A stretch of DNA of 64,000 nucleotides. Source: Kitasatospora sp. NBC_00374 (GTDB taxonomy: Bacteria; Actinomycetota; Actinomycetes; Streptomycetales; Streptomycetaceae). The notes under the pieces were generated by a model. The model had not been told where the DNA came from and did not search any database. It saw only the letters and a program-made list of their open reading frames with translations. Positions 21,244 to 30,845 of the stretch are shown one piece after another. The position numbers were made by a program, and so were the translations under genes. The stretch's first letter is position 1. Every line of letters starts with the position of its first letter. The stretch lies in the NCBI RefSeq assembly GCF_041434935.1, contig NZ_CP107964.1, positions 1,426,001 to 1,490,000 on the forward strand, written 5' to 3'.

Positions 21244-21529
21244 GTCTTCACGGTACGCCCGCCGGTCCGGTCGCGTGCCCACAACCGCTTCACCGCCGGC
21301 GCCCGTTCGTCGCCGTGGCCGTCCTCGGACCTCGTCCATGGCTCCTCGTTCGCTCCTTCGCTCCTCCGCAACTCGGAGCGGCGGGCAGGCGTACAGGCGC
21401 GCGCGGGCAGCTTGGGCGCGGGCCGTCCGCCGGGGGTGCGCAGCGTCACCACCCCGTCGTCGGTGATCTCCGACCTCGCCTCGCCGCCGGATCCGGCGTG
21501 CTGCTGCGCGACGCGACCTCCTCGGCAGC

Positions 21530-22521
21530 AGGGCTCCGGCCGAACGGCCGGCCCGTACCTGACCGGCTTCGGCCTCGCGCGACGGATTCAGGTCGGGGCC
21601 CCGCCGCCGGCGGCCGACGTCGGGTCGCCGGCGGCGGCCCTCGGGCAGCCCGTGACGCAGGCGGACGACGTGTTCTCGCTCGGCGCGACGCTGGCCTACG
21701 CGGCGTCCGGACGGGAGCCGCTCGGACCGGGCCCGGCCGACGCGGCGGCAGCCCTGCCGTCGGCCCTGCGGGAGATCGTCGGGTCCTGTCTCCACCCGGA
21801 CCCGGCGGTTCGCCTGACGCCGCGTCAGGTCCTCTGTCCGGGGCGCCCGAGCCGCCCGAGCCGCCCACGATGTCCCGAGCGTCCGGAGGGCCCGGCCGGC
21901 TCCGATTCGACGGCGGCCTGCTCGAAGAGATCATCGAGCACACGACCGCGTTCTGCGTCGACGAGGCCCGCAGGATCGCAGACCCCGTGCTCGCCGCCCG
22001 CGCGAACGTCCCGACACCCGGCGATGTCTTCGGCGGAAGCTCGGGGCGCGCAGCTCGCCGCCGGCACACCGGGCATCGTCGCGGCGGCGACGGCTCCGGG
22101 AGCAACGCGCCGCTACGGCTCGTGGTGCCGCGGTCTGGCCGGGATCGGGGCGGTACTCGTCCGGGCCGCCGACCGCCTCGGCGAACCCGGGTACCTCCGC
22201 CTCTCCCAGCGGACCGCGCGCACCTGCGCCGCGCTGGCGCCGCGCATGCCTTTGGTCACCCAGTGCTGCGGGCTGTTCGGGGTCGGCGACCTGCTGGTGG
22301 ACGTCGCCAAGGCGTCCGGATCCGAGGAGTTCTGGGACGCCGCCGAGACCGTCGCCGCGATCATCCTGAGCCGCAGCGGCGGCACCCCGAGCCGTCCGGT
22401 GTTCCCGAACACCGGTCTGACCCGGCCCAGCGCCACCTGGGCCGGCGGCTCCGCCGGCGTGCTCGCCTTCCTCAGGCGACTGCACGACCGGGGCGGACCG
22501 CGGCTCGGCCTCATCGACTGA
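21530..22521 (+). pseudogene. Decayed protein kinase / LanC-like lanthionine cyclase gene
   Basis: Three pieces in two frames make a broken lanthipeptide-synthetase-like gene. First is a kinase C-lobe fragment, 21555-21835, with LTGFGLARRI, QADDVFSLGATLAYA and PSALREIVGSCLHPDP. Then comes a linker in another frame, about 21900-22030 (EEIIEHTTAFCVDEARRI). Last is the end of a LanC domain back in the first frame, 22110-22521, with SWCRGLAGIGAV, QCCGLFGVGD and a final WAGGSAGVLAFLRRL. The Cys and Cys-Cys motifs match the three-cysteine zinc site of ProcM-like cyclases. The kinase N-lobe, any lyase domain and a precursor peptide are not seen. At least two frameshifts make it non-functional. Confidence 0.6.
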
Positions 22522-22753
22522 CCGGCTCCGGGGGCGACAACACCCCACGCGGCACTCCACGCGGCACTCCACCCGGCGCCCTACCCGGCGCCCGCAGCGT
22601 GCCCGCCCTCCGGCCGATCCGCAGGATTCAGACGCCCCCGAGTACGACCTTCGGTCTCCCGAGTGCCCCGGTCACCCCGATATTGCGGGCGAGCACCCGC
22701 CCACGTGCCGCAGACTCGGACCGAGCACTTCTCATACCGAAGGATGGTTTTCC

Positions 22754-23587
22754 ATGGTTGGCCGGCCCTTGACGCTGATGGCAGTGCACGCCCACCCCGA
22801 CGACGAGGCCACCGGAACAGGGGGCGTCCTGGCGCGGTACGCGGCGGAGGGCATGCGCACGGTCCTCGTCACGTGTACCGACGGCGGTTGCGGTGACGGA
22901 CCGGGAGGCGTCAAGCCGGGCGAGCCCGGGCACGATCCGGCGGCCGTCGCCGTGATGCGCCGGCAAGAACTCGAGGCGAGCTGTGAGGTTCTGAAGATCA
23001 GTCATCTGGAGCTGTTGGAGTACGCCGACTCCGGGATGATGGGCTGGCCGGCCAACGACGCGCCCGGCTCCTTCTGGCAGACACCCGTGGAGGAGGGCGC
23101 CGCCCGCCTCGCCGAACTCTTCCGGCGCTACCAGCCCGATGTGGTCGTGACCTACGACGAGAACGGTTTCTACGGCCATCCCGACCACATCCAGGCGAAC
23201 CGCATCACCATGGCGGCGCTGGCGATGACCGGGATGACGCCGAAGGTGTACTGGACGACGGCGCCGCGCTCGATGATGCAGCGATTCGGGGAGGTCATGC
23301 GCGAGTTCGGCGCGGACTGGGAGGAGCCGGATCCGGCGGAGGCCGCCGCGATGCAGGAAATCGGGCTTCCCGACGAAGAGATCACCACCTGGGTGGACAC
23401 CACCGAGTTCGGCGGTCAGAAGTTCGACGCACTCGCCGCGCACGCCAGCCAGGGCGAGAACATCTTCTTCCTGAGGATGGGCAAGGAGAGGTTCACCGAG
23501 CTGATGGGCACGGAGACGTTCGTACGGGTCCAGGACGCCACCGGCGCGGCCGTGCCCGAGAACGACCTCTTCGCCGGATTGCGCTGA
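22754..23587 (+). CDS. PIG-L family deacetylase, Mca/MshB-like
   Basis: A 277-residue zinc amidase. The first zinc motif is HAHPDDEATGTGG (residues about 12-24) and the second is the HPDH at about residue 138 in GFYGHPDHIQAN. Actinobacterial members with this architecture are the mycothiol conjugate amidase Mca and the deacetylase MshB, which act in mycothiol detoxification and synthesis. The ENGFYGHPDHI context and the length near 280 fit either, and a different N-acetyl sugar substrate is possible. The ATG at 22754 follows AAGGA. No mycothiol genes are adjacent, so it could be an accessory paralogue. Confidence 0.8.
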   Translation: MVGRPLTLMAVHAHPDDEATGTGGVLARYAAEGMRTVLVTCTDGGCGDGPGGVKPGEPGHDPAAVAVMRRQELEASCEVLKISHLELLEYADSGMMGWPANDAPGSFWQTPVEEGAARLAELFRRYQPDVVVTYDENGFYGHPDHIQANRITMAALAMTGMTPKVYWTTAPRSMMQRFGEVMREFGADWEEPDPAEAAAMQEIGLPDEEITTWVDTTEFGGQKFDALAAHASQGENIFFLRMGKERFTELMGTETFVRVQDATGAAVPENDLFAGLR

Positions 23588-23621
23588 TCCCCGGCCCGGC
23601 CCGGGCCGTTCCGAGGGCGGC

Positions 23622-23680
23622 GGCCGGCGTCCCGCTCGGGGCGCCGGTTGCCGTGGGCGGGGATGCCGCCGGCGTCCTTG
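23622..23680 (-). repeat. Flavodoxin-gene 3'-end fragment, copy A
   Basis: 59 bp matching 37958-38016 inside the flavodoxin-family gene with about four mismatches; same orientation. It decodes to the segment KDAGGIPAHGNxR. The last about 40 bp of the gene are not recognisable in this copy. Confidence 0.75.
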
Positions 23681-23790
23681 CGACGTAGCCCCACAATCCG
23701 CGCCCCGGGCCCAGCCCCGGGTGTGGTTCCGGTCCATGACCGGCTCCAGCCCGGAACGGAGCAACCGGGGCGCGGAGAGTCAGCGGGACG

Positions 23791-25482
23791 TCAACGGCCC
23801 TGGAGGGACTTGACGTTGTCGCCGAAGGTCCAGCCCTTCGAGCCGTCCCAGTTGATCGACCACGTCATGATCCCCTTCAGCGAGCCGCCGAAGGCGTTCC
23901 ACGACTGGCCGACCAGGCTCGGCGCCATGTAGCCGCCACCCGCGCCGGGCTGGGCCGGCAGGCCGGGCACCTGCTTGTCGTAGGGCACCTTGATGGTGGT
24001 GCCCTGGATGGTCAGGCCGTTGTTCAGGCACGTGGTCTGCGCGGTGAAGCCCTGGACGGTGCCGGCCTGGTAGGAGTCGCCGGAGCAGCCGTACATGCTG
24101 CCGTTGTAGTACTGCATGTTCAGCCACCACAGGCGGCCGTTGTCGGCGTACTTCTTGATGATGGGCAGGTAGGCGCCCCAGATCGACCCGTAGGTGACGC
24201 TTCCGCCGGTGACGTACGCGGTTTCGGGGGCCATGGTGAGGCCGAAGCCGGCCGGCATCTGCGCGAGGACGCCGTCGATGATGCGGATCAGGTTGGACTG
24301 GGAGGCGGACAGCGTGTTGATGTCGCCGCTTCCGGACAGGCCGGTCTCGATGTCGATGTCGATGCCGTCGAAGTTGTACTTCTTGAGAATCGGGACGACG
24401 GTCGCCACGAACCTGTCGGCGACGGAACCGGAGCTCAGGTCGATGCCCGCGGCGGCGCCGCCGATCGACATCAGCAGCGTCGCCCCGCCCGCCTTGGCCT
24501 GGCACATCTCGGCGGGCGTCGAGACCTTGACGCCGGCGTCCATGCCGTCCTGCCACAGCACGGTGCCATCCGAGAGGATCACCGGGAAGGCGGCGTTGAT
24601 GACGTTGTAACCGTGCGCGGCGATCCGGCTGTCCGTGATGGGGACCCAGCCCATGCCGGGGTGGACGCCGTTGGCGGCGCCGTCCCAGTTCTCCCAGTAT
24701 CCCTGCAGGACCTTGCCCGACGGCCTGGGCTTCGTGGGGCAGGTGTCGCCCGGCGGCGTGGTGGTCGGGGGCGCGGTGGTCGGCGGCGTGGTGGTCGGGG
24801 GCGCGGTGGTGGGCGGGGCGGTGGTCGGCGGCGGGGTGGTCGGCGAGGGGCTGCTGCCGCCGGGGCCGGTGAGTGACACGTCGTCCGCGTAGTACGCGGG
24901 CTGCCCGTACCAGCCGTGCACGTAGACGGTCACCGAGGTGGTGTTCGATCCGGTGGTGAAGCCGACGCTGAGCTGGCCGTACGACGCGTTGCCCGGCGTC
25001 CAGGTGGACGGGGCGCCGGTGAGGCCGGTGCCGGTGGCCCCCAGGTAGACGTAGCTGCCCTGGACGTAGGCACTCAGCGTGTACTGGGAGTTGGGCTGCA
25101 CGCTGACGGTCTGGGTGCACTGGGCGTTGTCCTGGCCGGTCGGCGTGGCCCTGAGGGCGGAAGCGCCGGAGTGGACCGGACTGCCGACGGCCGCGCCGGA
25201 ACCGCTGGAACAGGTCCAGCCGGAGAGTCCGTTCTCGAATCCGGCGTTGGCCACCAGGTTGGTGGTGGCGGCCCCGGCCGTGACGGAGCCGGCCACGGCG
25301 ATGCCGCCACCGATGACGGCGGCGGCGCTCACCCCTGCGAAGAGGCGCCTCAGGAGGGTCGGTTCGTGCTTGGGGTTCACCTGCGATGCGCGTTCCACTG
25401 CCGTCCGCTGCTGGCGAGCGGCTCGGAGCGGCGGGCCGACATCACCCGGCAGACGTGGAGTACGAGACCTCCGACGGAACAT
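23791..25482 (-). CDS. Secreted GH18 chitinase with N-terminal carbohydrate-binding domain
   Basis: A 563-residue secreted enzyme; ATG at 25482 with GGAAGGGAG 7 nt upstream. A long basic leader ends in a signal peptide (AAAVIGGGIAVAGSVTAGAA). Residues about 72-205 form a beta-sandwich carbohydrate-binding module (LVANAGFENGLSGWTC), followed by a PPTTAPPTT linker encoded by a short tandem repeat at 24755-24850. The GH18 barrel (about 250-560) carries the catalytic motif FDGIDIDIETG, in which the final Glu is the proton donor, plus SIGG and the closing WSINWD. It degrades chitin to oligosaccharides outside the cell. The promoter carries a DasR-type site, so induction by chitin breakdown products is expected. 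Confidence 0.9.
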   Translation of the reverse strand: MFRRRSRTPRLPGDVGPPLRAARQQRTAVERASQVNPKHEPTLLRRLFAGVSAAAVIGGGIAVAGSVTAGAATTNLVANAGFENGLSGWTCSSGSGAAVGSPVHSGASALRATPTGQDNAQCTQTVSVQPNSQYTLSAYVQGSYVYLGATGTGLTGAPSTWTPGNASYGQLSVGFTTGSNTTSVTVYVHGWYGQPAYYADDVSLTGPGGSSPSPTTPPPTTAPPTTAPPTTTPPTTAPPTTTPPGDTCPTKPRPSGKVLQGYWENWDGAANGVHPGMGWVPITDSRIAAHGYNVINAAFPVILSDGTVLWQDGMDAGVKVSTPAEMCQAKAGGATLLMSIGGAAAGIDLSSGSVADRFVATVVPILKKYNFDGIDIDIETGLSGSGDINTLSASQSNLIRIIDGVLAQMPAGFGLTMAPETAYVTGGSVTYGSIWGAYLPIIKKYADNGRLWWLNMQYYNGSMYGCSGDSYQAGTVQGFTAQTTCLNNGLTIQGTTIKVPYDKQVPGLPAQPGAGGGYMAPSLVGQSWNAFGGSLKGIMTWSINWDGSKGWTFGDNVKSLQGR

Positions 25483-25585
25483 GCTGTGCTCCCTTCCCGC
25501 CGAGCGTCATGGACATGACCGACGCGTGGGGGCGTGACGCCCGGCTCTGGGTGAGGTGGGGACATGTGGGGCTGTACCGGACCGG

Positions 25586-25629
25586 ATCGTAGGAGGGGCG
25601 GCAGGGCACGTCAATAGGTCTGGACCAAT
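25586..25629 (-). promoter_or_regulatory. Chitinase promoter with DasR (dre) site
   Basis: On the minus strand ATTGGTCCAGACCTAT (25614-25629) matches the Streptomyces dre/chitinase consensus TGGTCTAGACCA. It overlaps a -35 box TTGACG (25609-25614), with a 17-bp spacer to a -10 box TACGAT (25586-25591). Binding of DasR here would block RNA polymerase until glucosamine-type inducers appear. This is known for the family and inferred for this gene. Confidence 0.75.
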
Positions 25630-25928
25630 TGCGAGAGTGCGGCCCGGTCGAGCGCGGGTGATCCGCCGAAGTTCCGTGTACGGGAAGGCCGGTGAGCCCC
25701 CCTGCAACAGGCGGGGGCCGGACACGGCGCGGCCGCATCGGCTGCCGAGCGTCGCCGGGTGCGGCGACAGCGGGGCCGCCTGTGAGGGCAGGTGCGACGT
25801 CGGCATGAACGGGACCCCGCCTGTCCGGCGACCGGCGCACGAGTCCACGAGAACTCGCCGAAGCGGCTCCACCGGTTTGATCACGAACGGCATCACAATA
25901 AGTGCCAATCCACTTACGGGAGGCACTC

Positions 25929-26807
25929 ATGCCGATGCTGCTCATCAAGGGAACGTACAAGATCATCGACTCGCAACCGGACGGCGACACTGTCCACTTC
26001 ACCCCGCAGGATCCGGGATTCTGGTGCGACCTCCCGGGCAAGAACAGGGTGAAGCGGAACGGCCACGGGGGTGGCGCGCTGCGCCTGGACGGGATCGACG
26101 CGTTGGAGACCCACTACCAGGGGGTCGGCCCGGGCGTCGTGAATCAGCCGCTGGAGCTCGGGGCACACGCCGCCCGGGACGAGCTGCTGAACTGGCTCGG
26201 TTTCACCAGCGTCACCCAGGGCGCCGACGAGAAGGTCACCGCCTCGACCCCTCAGACCGTGCCCGGTTACATCCTCGCCAGTGGCGCCGACACTTTCGGC
26301 CGCTGCATCGCCATGGTCGGCCGCGGCCCGCTGCCACCGGACACCAAGGACGGCGAGCGGGTCAACGTCGACGTGAACATGGTCAACCAGACCGCCAATC
26401 ACCACCTGCTCTCCCGCGGCCTGGTCTACCCCACCTTCTACAGCAACCTGCCCAAGGACCTGCGCCTCGACATGGCCGACACGGCCAGGCAGGCGCGGAC
26501 CGCGGCCGTTCTCGGCAGCGTGTGGGCGAAGGACGCGACCAGGAGCGGGGCGACGATCACGGGACTTTCCTCGATCACGAGCGACCTGGTGATCCTGCCG
26601 AAGCTGTTCCGGCGCCTCGCGGACTACATCCGTCTCTTCGGCCCCTCACTGAACTGCTTCCCGGCCTATCTCGCCGGTGAGGGCGAGGAGTTCCACGTGC
26701 CCGAGCAGCAGGACTCCATCAAGGGCCTCCAGCACATCGTCACGGTCACCAACAACACCGTGAAGCTCACCCGCGATATCGAAGACATCGTGCTCGTCGA
26801 GAAGTGA
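25929..26807 (+). CDS. SNase-like (thermonuclease-fold) protein
   Basis: A 292-residue protein; ATG at 25929 preceded by GGGAGG. The N-terminal about 150 residues resemble a staphylococcal-nuclease OB fold: DGDTVHFTPQDPGFW, then LRLDGIDALETHY, then GAHAARDELLNWL and TFGRCIAMV. The usual catalytic Arg positions are not obvious. The C-terminal half (about 190-292) is not recognised. There is no signal peptide, so despite its position beside a chitinase it is probably cytosolic. It lies in the mosaic island between repeat copies A and B. Confidence 0.6.
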   Translation: MPMLLIKGTYKIIDSQPDGDTVHFTPQDPGFWCDLPGKNRVKRNGHGGGALRLDGIDALETHYQGVGPGVVNQPLELGAHAARDELLNWLGFTSVTQGADEKVTASTPQTVPGYILASGADTFGRCIAMVGRGPLPPDTKDGERVNVDVNMVNQTANHHLLSRGLVYPTFYSNLPKDLRLDMADTARQARTAAVLGSVWAKDATRSGATITGLSSITSDLVILPKLFRRLADYIRLFGPSLNCFPAYLAGEGEEFHVPEQQDSIKGLQHIVTVTNNTVKLTRDIEDIVLVEK

Positions 26808-27418
26808 GGCAGCCATCGCCATGACCCACGCCGCAGCCTTCCTCGCCCGCTCCGAGCACGGCTGGTGATCACCCGTCGCGGCGAAGCCCACGGCAACGTC
26901 GTTGGACGCGTCGGCGGCGAGCGGACCTCCACCGGACCGACCGAGCCCGGACGCGCCCAGATCCTCCGGCTCGCGAACCGCCTCGCCGCCGAGAACCGCA
27001 CCGGCCCCGCCTTCAACGCCCTGCGCGCGGCCCCCCGGCCCAGGCTCCAGACGAGCGGACACCTCCTCGCCGACACACTCCTGCGGCTCACCCCGAGGCG
27101 AGCTCGCAGCTTCACTTCGGCACCAGTCACGCCTGCCTCAACGAGAAGCCAGACCGGGCCCGAAGCACAACAATTCCGCTCCCGTCGGACGGCACCTGTC
27201 CGGGCAACACGCAGCCCGGTCGTCGACACCGAACTGGCCGTTGACATGCGCCGCGCACATTGGGCAGCACCACGGGCCGATTGTTCGCTCAGCGGTGTTC
27301 CGGGTTCTCGAAGTCGAAGCGGCAGCCGGCAATCCCACTCGGGGCGCTGGTTGCCGTGCACGGGGTCGACCTCGTCCCCGTCCGGAGCTGCCCGCCACGA
27401 CCAGGTACGGGTCCTCCC
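26808..27418. other. Gene-poor island segment
   Basis: About 610 bp with no convincing gene. A possible 15-codon frame (MTHAAAFLARSEHGW) follows the SNase-like gene, and overlapping open frames across 26865-27422 have no consistent coding pattern. It contains repeat copy B at 27273-27360. Confidence 0.45.
27273..27360 (-). repeat. Flavodoxin-gene 3'-end fragment, copy B
   Basis: About 88 bp matching the last codons and stop of the flavodoxin-family gene (GNQR.EWD.RFDFENPEHR in its sense) and a few bases beyond the stop (GGGCCG.TTGTTCGCTCA). A few mismatches; same orientation as the intact gene at 37918. Confidence 0.8.
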
Positions 27419-27970
27419 TTAGCCGAACCGCCGACCTCGGCTCATGCGCCGGGAAAAGCGCCAAGCGCCGTAGCGAACAGCACTCAATGACCACAGCGAC
27501 AACCAGTAGACGGAGAAGCCCATGAAGAACAAGATCGCAACAGCGAAAGCATTACTAACAACAGTCGATGGTTGAAATTTAAACAGCGAAACGAAAATCA
27601 GCACAGCCGCGACCGGAGAGGCTATCGGTGCAAACGCCGCCAGCACCTTCCACGTAGCTCCACCGCGCATGACCAGCCGCTCAAACCCGAAGGCAATGGG
27701 AAAAATGAAAACACTCACGGCAAGCCCCACGCCAGCGGCGAATAGAACGGCCTTGGCGTAATCGCTGGCGATGATAGCTTTGTCGATGAAAAAGACTGCC
27801 ACAATTGGAAGACTGATGACCATAAAAGCCGCTACGATGGCTGCTGTCGTCATGACGATGGACAGCGAGTGTCGAAGGATCGTCCACCGTCGAGAACCAG
27901 GATTACAGATGGGCGCGGGGCTGTCCAAGGCGACGGCGACGTGCGGACTCGCTGGGGACTGGCCAGGCAA
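27419..27970 (-). CDS. Lower-GC multi-span membrane protein
   Basis: A 183-residue protein with four hydrophobic segments (TTAAIVAAFMVISLPIVAVF, AVLFAAGVGLAVSVFIFPIA, VLAAFAPIASPVAAVLIFVS, FAVAILFFMGFSVYWLSLW) and a basic C-terminal tail. The likely start is the TTG at 27970, with GAGGAG upstream. Its DNA is clearly richer in A and T than the surroundings (for example around 27520-27600), a sign of horizontal acquisition. I do not recognise the family. Its 3' end lies about 60 nt from repeat copy B. Confidence 0.55.
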   Translation of the reverse strand: MPGQSPASPHVAVALDSPAPICNPGSRRWTILRHSLSIVMTTAAIVAAFMVISLPIVAVFFIDKAIIASDYAKAVLFAAGVGLAVSVFIFPIAFGFERLVMRGGATWKVLAAFAPIASPVAAVLIFVSLFKFQPSTVVSNAFAVAILFFMGFSVYWLSLWSLSAVRYGAWRFSRRMSRGRRFG

Positions 27971-28768
27971 AATTCACTCCTCAATGTCAGATCTCAGAAT
28001 TCGCACGGCAGGCTCCGGTTGACGGTCCAGCCGAACTTCGCAATCTGACCGCCCGGTTGATTTTAGGCATGGCAAAGGCTGCCCGGTGATATTACGTGGA
28101 ACATGCAGACCTGCGCCGTCAACCTGGACAAAGCCCTGTTCGAGGAGTTCAGCTGTTCGGCAGCCCGGCCCGCCGACTACCCGCCCAGGGGCGGCCCCCG
28201 CCCGGTCGAGCCGCACCACCCACGCACGCCGCGCCCAGGGTCCGGAGCCGGAGCCCCACCCCCTTCCTAGGGCCTGTTCCCGGCGTCGCAGCTGCCGGGA
28301 ACAGATCCTGACGCATTCTGCCCGCCTCCGCGGCCGCTGCGCCAGCCTGCGGTTCGGGACGAGCCCGGCGGGAAGGCGTCGGGCTTCGGCTGCCCTCTGC
28401 GGTACCGGACCCGCAGCCCGGGCGGCTTACGGCTCGACGAAGGGAAGTGACACCGCGGCCAGCCTGGTCTGCAGCAGTCCGGTCAGGCCTCGCAGCCGCG
28501 TTACGGACCTTCGCAGCCGTTCGCCGGGCGTTGTCACGTTCTGGGGATGTAGGCGTGTGGCGACGCGTCAGGGCATGGCGGGGCTGGCTGTCGGCCCTCG
28601 GTCAGGCGGTGCTGGGCACACCGACGACGCCGGTGATCCGGTCCCGGATCGCGAAGCTGATGATCTTTTCGGTGCGGTGGCGGCCCGCGGTCATGAGGTG
28701 GCATGGGGCTCGGAAGTGGGGTGGGATGCCGCTGAACACGTCATGGTGCCGCCGCCTCTGTCAGCGCG
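27971..28768. other. Gene-poor island segment
   Basis: About 800 bp without a recognisable gene. A frame beginning at 28103 (MQTCAVNLDKALFEEFSC) has some coding character but no RBS or known relatives. A perfect hairpin lies at 28275-28303. The remainder looks like eroded coding sequence that I could not assign. Confidence 0.4.
28275..28303. terminator. Perfect 10-bp hairpin
   Basis: TGTTCCCGGC pairs with GCCGGGAACA across a 9-nt loop. It could terminate transcription coming from 28103 or mark the end of a lost gene; a palindromic operator is also possible. Confidence 0.4.
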
Positions 28769-30313
28769 TCAGACAGCCGGCTTCCGGACGGAGGCCGGCT
28801 TGGTGGTGAGAAGTGCCGTGATCTCATCGGCAAGGTGCGGGCCGAGCTCGCCCCAGCCGTCCTTGTAGCCGTAGACGCCGGCCAGGGTGCGGGCCTCGTA
28901 GTCGCCGTTCATGATCTCAATGTCGTTGGCCGTGATGAGTGCCGGGTGGGCGACGCCGACGGCCGCCGAGATCTTGATCAGCTCCGTGCGCAGGGTGCGC
29001 AAGTAGGCAGCGGCCCGGGTGGCCTTCGAGGCCGGGTCGAGGCCGCGGGCCAGCCACGGGTTCTGGGTTGCGATGCCGGTGGGGCACTTGTCGGTGTGGC
29101 ACTTCTGCGCCTGGATGCAGCCGATCGACAGCATCGCCTCACGGGCCACGTTGATCATGTCGGCACCCAGAGCGAAGGCGACCGCGGCGTTCTCGGGCAA
29201 GCCGAGCTTGCCGGAGCCGATGAAGGTCAGGTCGTCGGTCAGCCCCAGCTCGGCGAAGGTGCCGTAGACCCGGGAGAAGCCCATCCGGAAGGGCAGCGAC
29301 ACCGAGTCGGCGAAGATCCGCGGCGCTGCCCCGGTGCCGCCCTCGCCGCCGTCGACGGTCACGAAGTCGACTCCACGGTCACCACGCACCATCAACGTGG
29401 CCAGCTCCTGCCAGAAGCCCATCTCTCCGACCGCGCTCTTGACCCCGACCGGCAGACCGGTCTCGGTGGCGAGCAACTCGACGAAGTCGAGCATCGAGTC
29501 CACGTCGCTGAACGCGGTGTGCCGCGACGGGGAGGCGCAGTCCTTGCCGACCGGGATGCCGCGAATCCCGGCGATCTCCGAGGTCACCTTCGCGCCTGGC
29601 AGCATCCCGCCCAACCCGGGCTTGGCGCCCTGGGAGAGCTTGATCTCTATCGCCTTGACCGGAGCACTGGCGACGACGTCCTTGAGCCTCTCAAGGTTGA
29701 AACTGCCGTCCTCGTTGCGGCAGCCGAAGTACGCCGTACCGAGCTGAAGCACGAGGTCACCACCGTTGCGGTGGTACGGCGAGAGGCCGCCCTCGCCCGT
29801 GTTGTGCATCGTGCCGGCCAGCGCCGCCCCCTTGTTGAGCGCCGTGATGGCCGCGCCGGAGAGCGATCCGAAGCTCATCGCCGAGACGTTCACCACGCTC
29901 GTCGGCCGGAACGCCTTGGCGCGCCCGCGCGGCCCGCCCAGCACCTTGGCCGAGGGCAGCGGAGCCTGCGGATCGTGCGCGTCGGGCAGAGTGCCGGCAA
30001 ACGTACGCTGCTTCAGATAGGCGTGCCCCTGTACGTGCTCGACGTCGACCTCGGTCCCGAACCCGAAGTAGTTGTTCTCCTCCTTCGCCGACGCATAGAT
30101 CCAAGTGCGCTGGTCACGACTGAACGGGCGCTCCTCCTCGTTGGAGGTCACGATGTACTGCCGCAGCTCCGGCCCGATCGTCTCCAACAGGTACCGGGCG
30201 TGCCCGATCACCGGGAAGTTCCGCAACAGCGCGTGCCTCTTCTGCATGAGGTCGCGGGCAGCCAGAAGCGCCACCGCTGTCGCGGCGGCCGCGCCGATCT
30301 TCCGGGCTTGCAT
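28769..30313 (-). CDS. FMN-binding glutamate-synthase-like protein
   Basis: A 514-residue protein; ATG at 30313 preceded by GAGGAGG. The N-terminus has a hydrophobic stretch (GAAAATAVALLAARDL) that may anchor it. The rest is the central FMN/TIM-barrel domain of glutamate synthase: NVSAMSFGSLSGAAITALNKGA, HNTGEGGLS, IKLSQGAKPGLGG, VDGGEGGTGAAP and the cysteine motif CIQAQKCHTDKCPTGIATQ, which in GltB helps bind the 3Fe-4S cluster. Like other stand-alone members it lacks the glutaminase and beta-helix domains. The reaction is unknown; an FMN-dependent oxidoreductase is the safe reading. Confidence 0.85.
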   Translation of the reverse strand: MQARKIGAAAATAVALLAARDLMQKRHALLRNFPVIGHARYLLETIGPELRQYIVTSNEEERPFSRDQRTWIYASAKEENNYFGFGTEVDVEHVQGHAYLKQRTFAGTLPDAHDPQAPLPSAKVLGGPRGRAKAFRPTSVVNVSAMSFGSLSGAAITALNKGAALAGTMHNTGEGGLSPYHRNGGDLVLQLGTAYFGCRNEDGSFNLERLKDVVASAPVKAIEIKLSQGAKPGLGGMLPGAKVTSEIAGIRGIPVGKDCASPSRHTAFSDVDSMLDFVELLATETGLPVGVKSAVGEMGFWQELATLMVRGDRGVDFVTVDGGEGGTGAAPRIFADSVSLPFRMGFSRVYGTFAELGLTDDLTFIGSGKLGLPENAAVAFALGADMINVAREAMLSIGCIQAQKCHTDKCPTGIATQNPWLARGLDPASKATRAAAYLRTLRTELIKISAAVGVAHPALITANDIEIMNGDYEARTLAGVYGYKDGWGELGPHLADEITALLTTKPASVRKPAV

Positions 30314-30639
30314 GGACGTTCCTCCTCGATGCACGGCTCCATCGCCGTGCGGTGGAGCCGTTGTGTCGTGTTGGGTGTTGGACTGCGGGCACACGGCCGA
30401 GCAGCAGCAGGGTCCGTCGAAGAATCCGAAATGATGTTAAGAGGCCACGCGGACAGGACTGCGGTCGGGGGCTGGTCAAGCGTTCGGCTTCGCGCCAACG
30501 GGGGCGATGGTGCGCAACGCCCGTGCACAGCGACAGGCAGCCGGCCGCCCGGCCGTGGGGAAGCCGTCAACGGGGGCGACAAGCGAATATCCCTGCCGAC
30601 GGCGCGGCGGCCTCGCGCCCCTCGCTCGCTTGCCGGCGT

Positions 30640-30785
30640 CGCCGCTGTATGCGCCGCGGCCAACGACACGGTGAAGCTGTACAACACCGGCTCGGCCGCG
30701 GTGAGCGTCAGCGGCTGGAAGACGTCGGACGACAGCTTCTCGGGGCCCGGCCCGCGTTCTCCACCGTGCGAGATCGTCACTCCCC
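30640..30785 (+). pseudogene. Lamin-tail-domain protein fragment
   Basis: A short stretch reads AANDTVKLYNTGSAAVSVSGWKTSDDSF, the signature strand pair of a lamin-tail (LTD) domain found at the ends of secreted nucleases and other extracellular proteins. The preceding basic/hydrophobic residues could be a damaged signal region. No start, RBS or downstream domain remains. Confidence 0.5.
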
Positions 30786-30845
30786 CTGCCGACCCGCGGA
30801 CGCAGCCCGCTCGCGCCCATGCGGGCGGACCGCGATGATGGGTGG

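Noticed and set aside
22545..22590. Short direct repeats (CCACGCGGCACT twice, then CCCGGCGCCC units)
   Set aside because: Only two or three imperfect units in GC-rich intergenic DNA; no sign of an array, origin or attachment site.
24755..24850. Short tandem repeats as a possible CRISPR or regulatory array
   Set aside because: They encode the Pro/Thr linker of the chitinase, in frame, with no spacers.
28086..28868. Overlapping + strand open frames of up to 260 codons
   Set aside because: No RBS, no domain, and the frame overlaps the end of the glutamate-synthase-like gene on the other strand.
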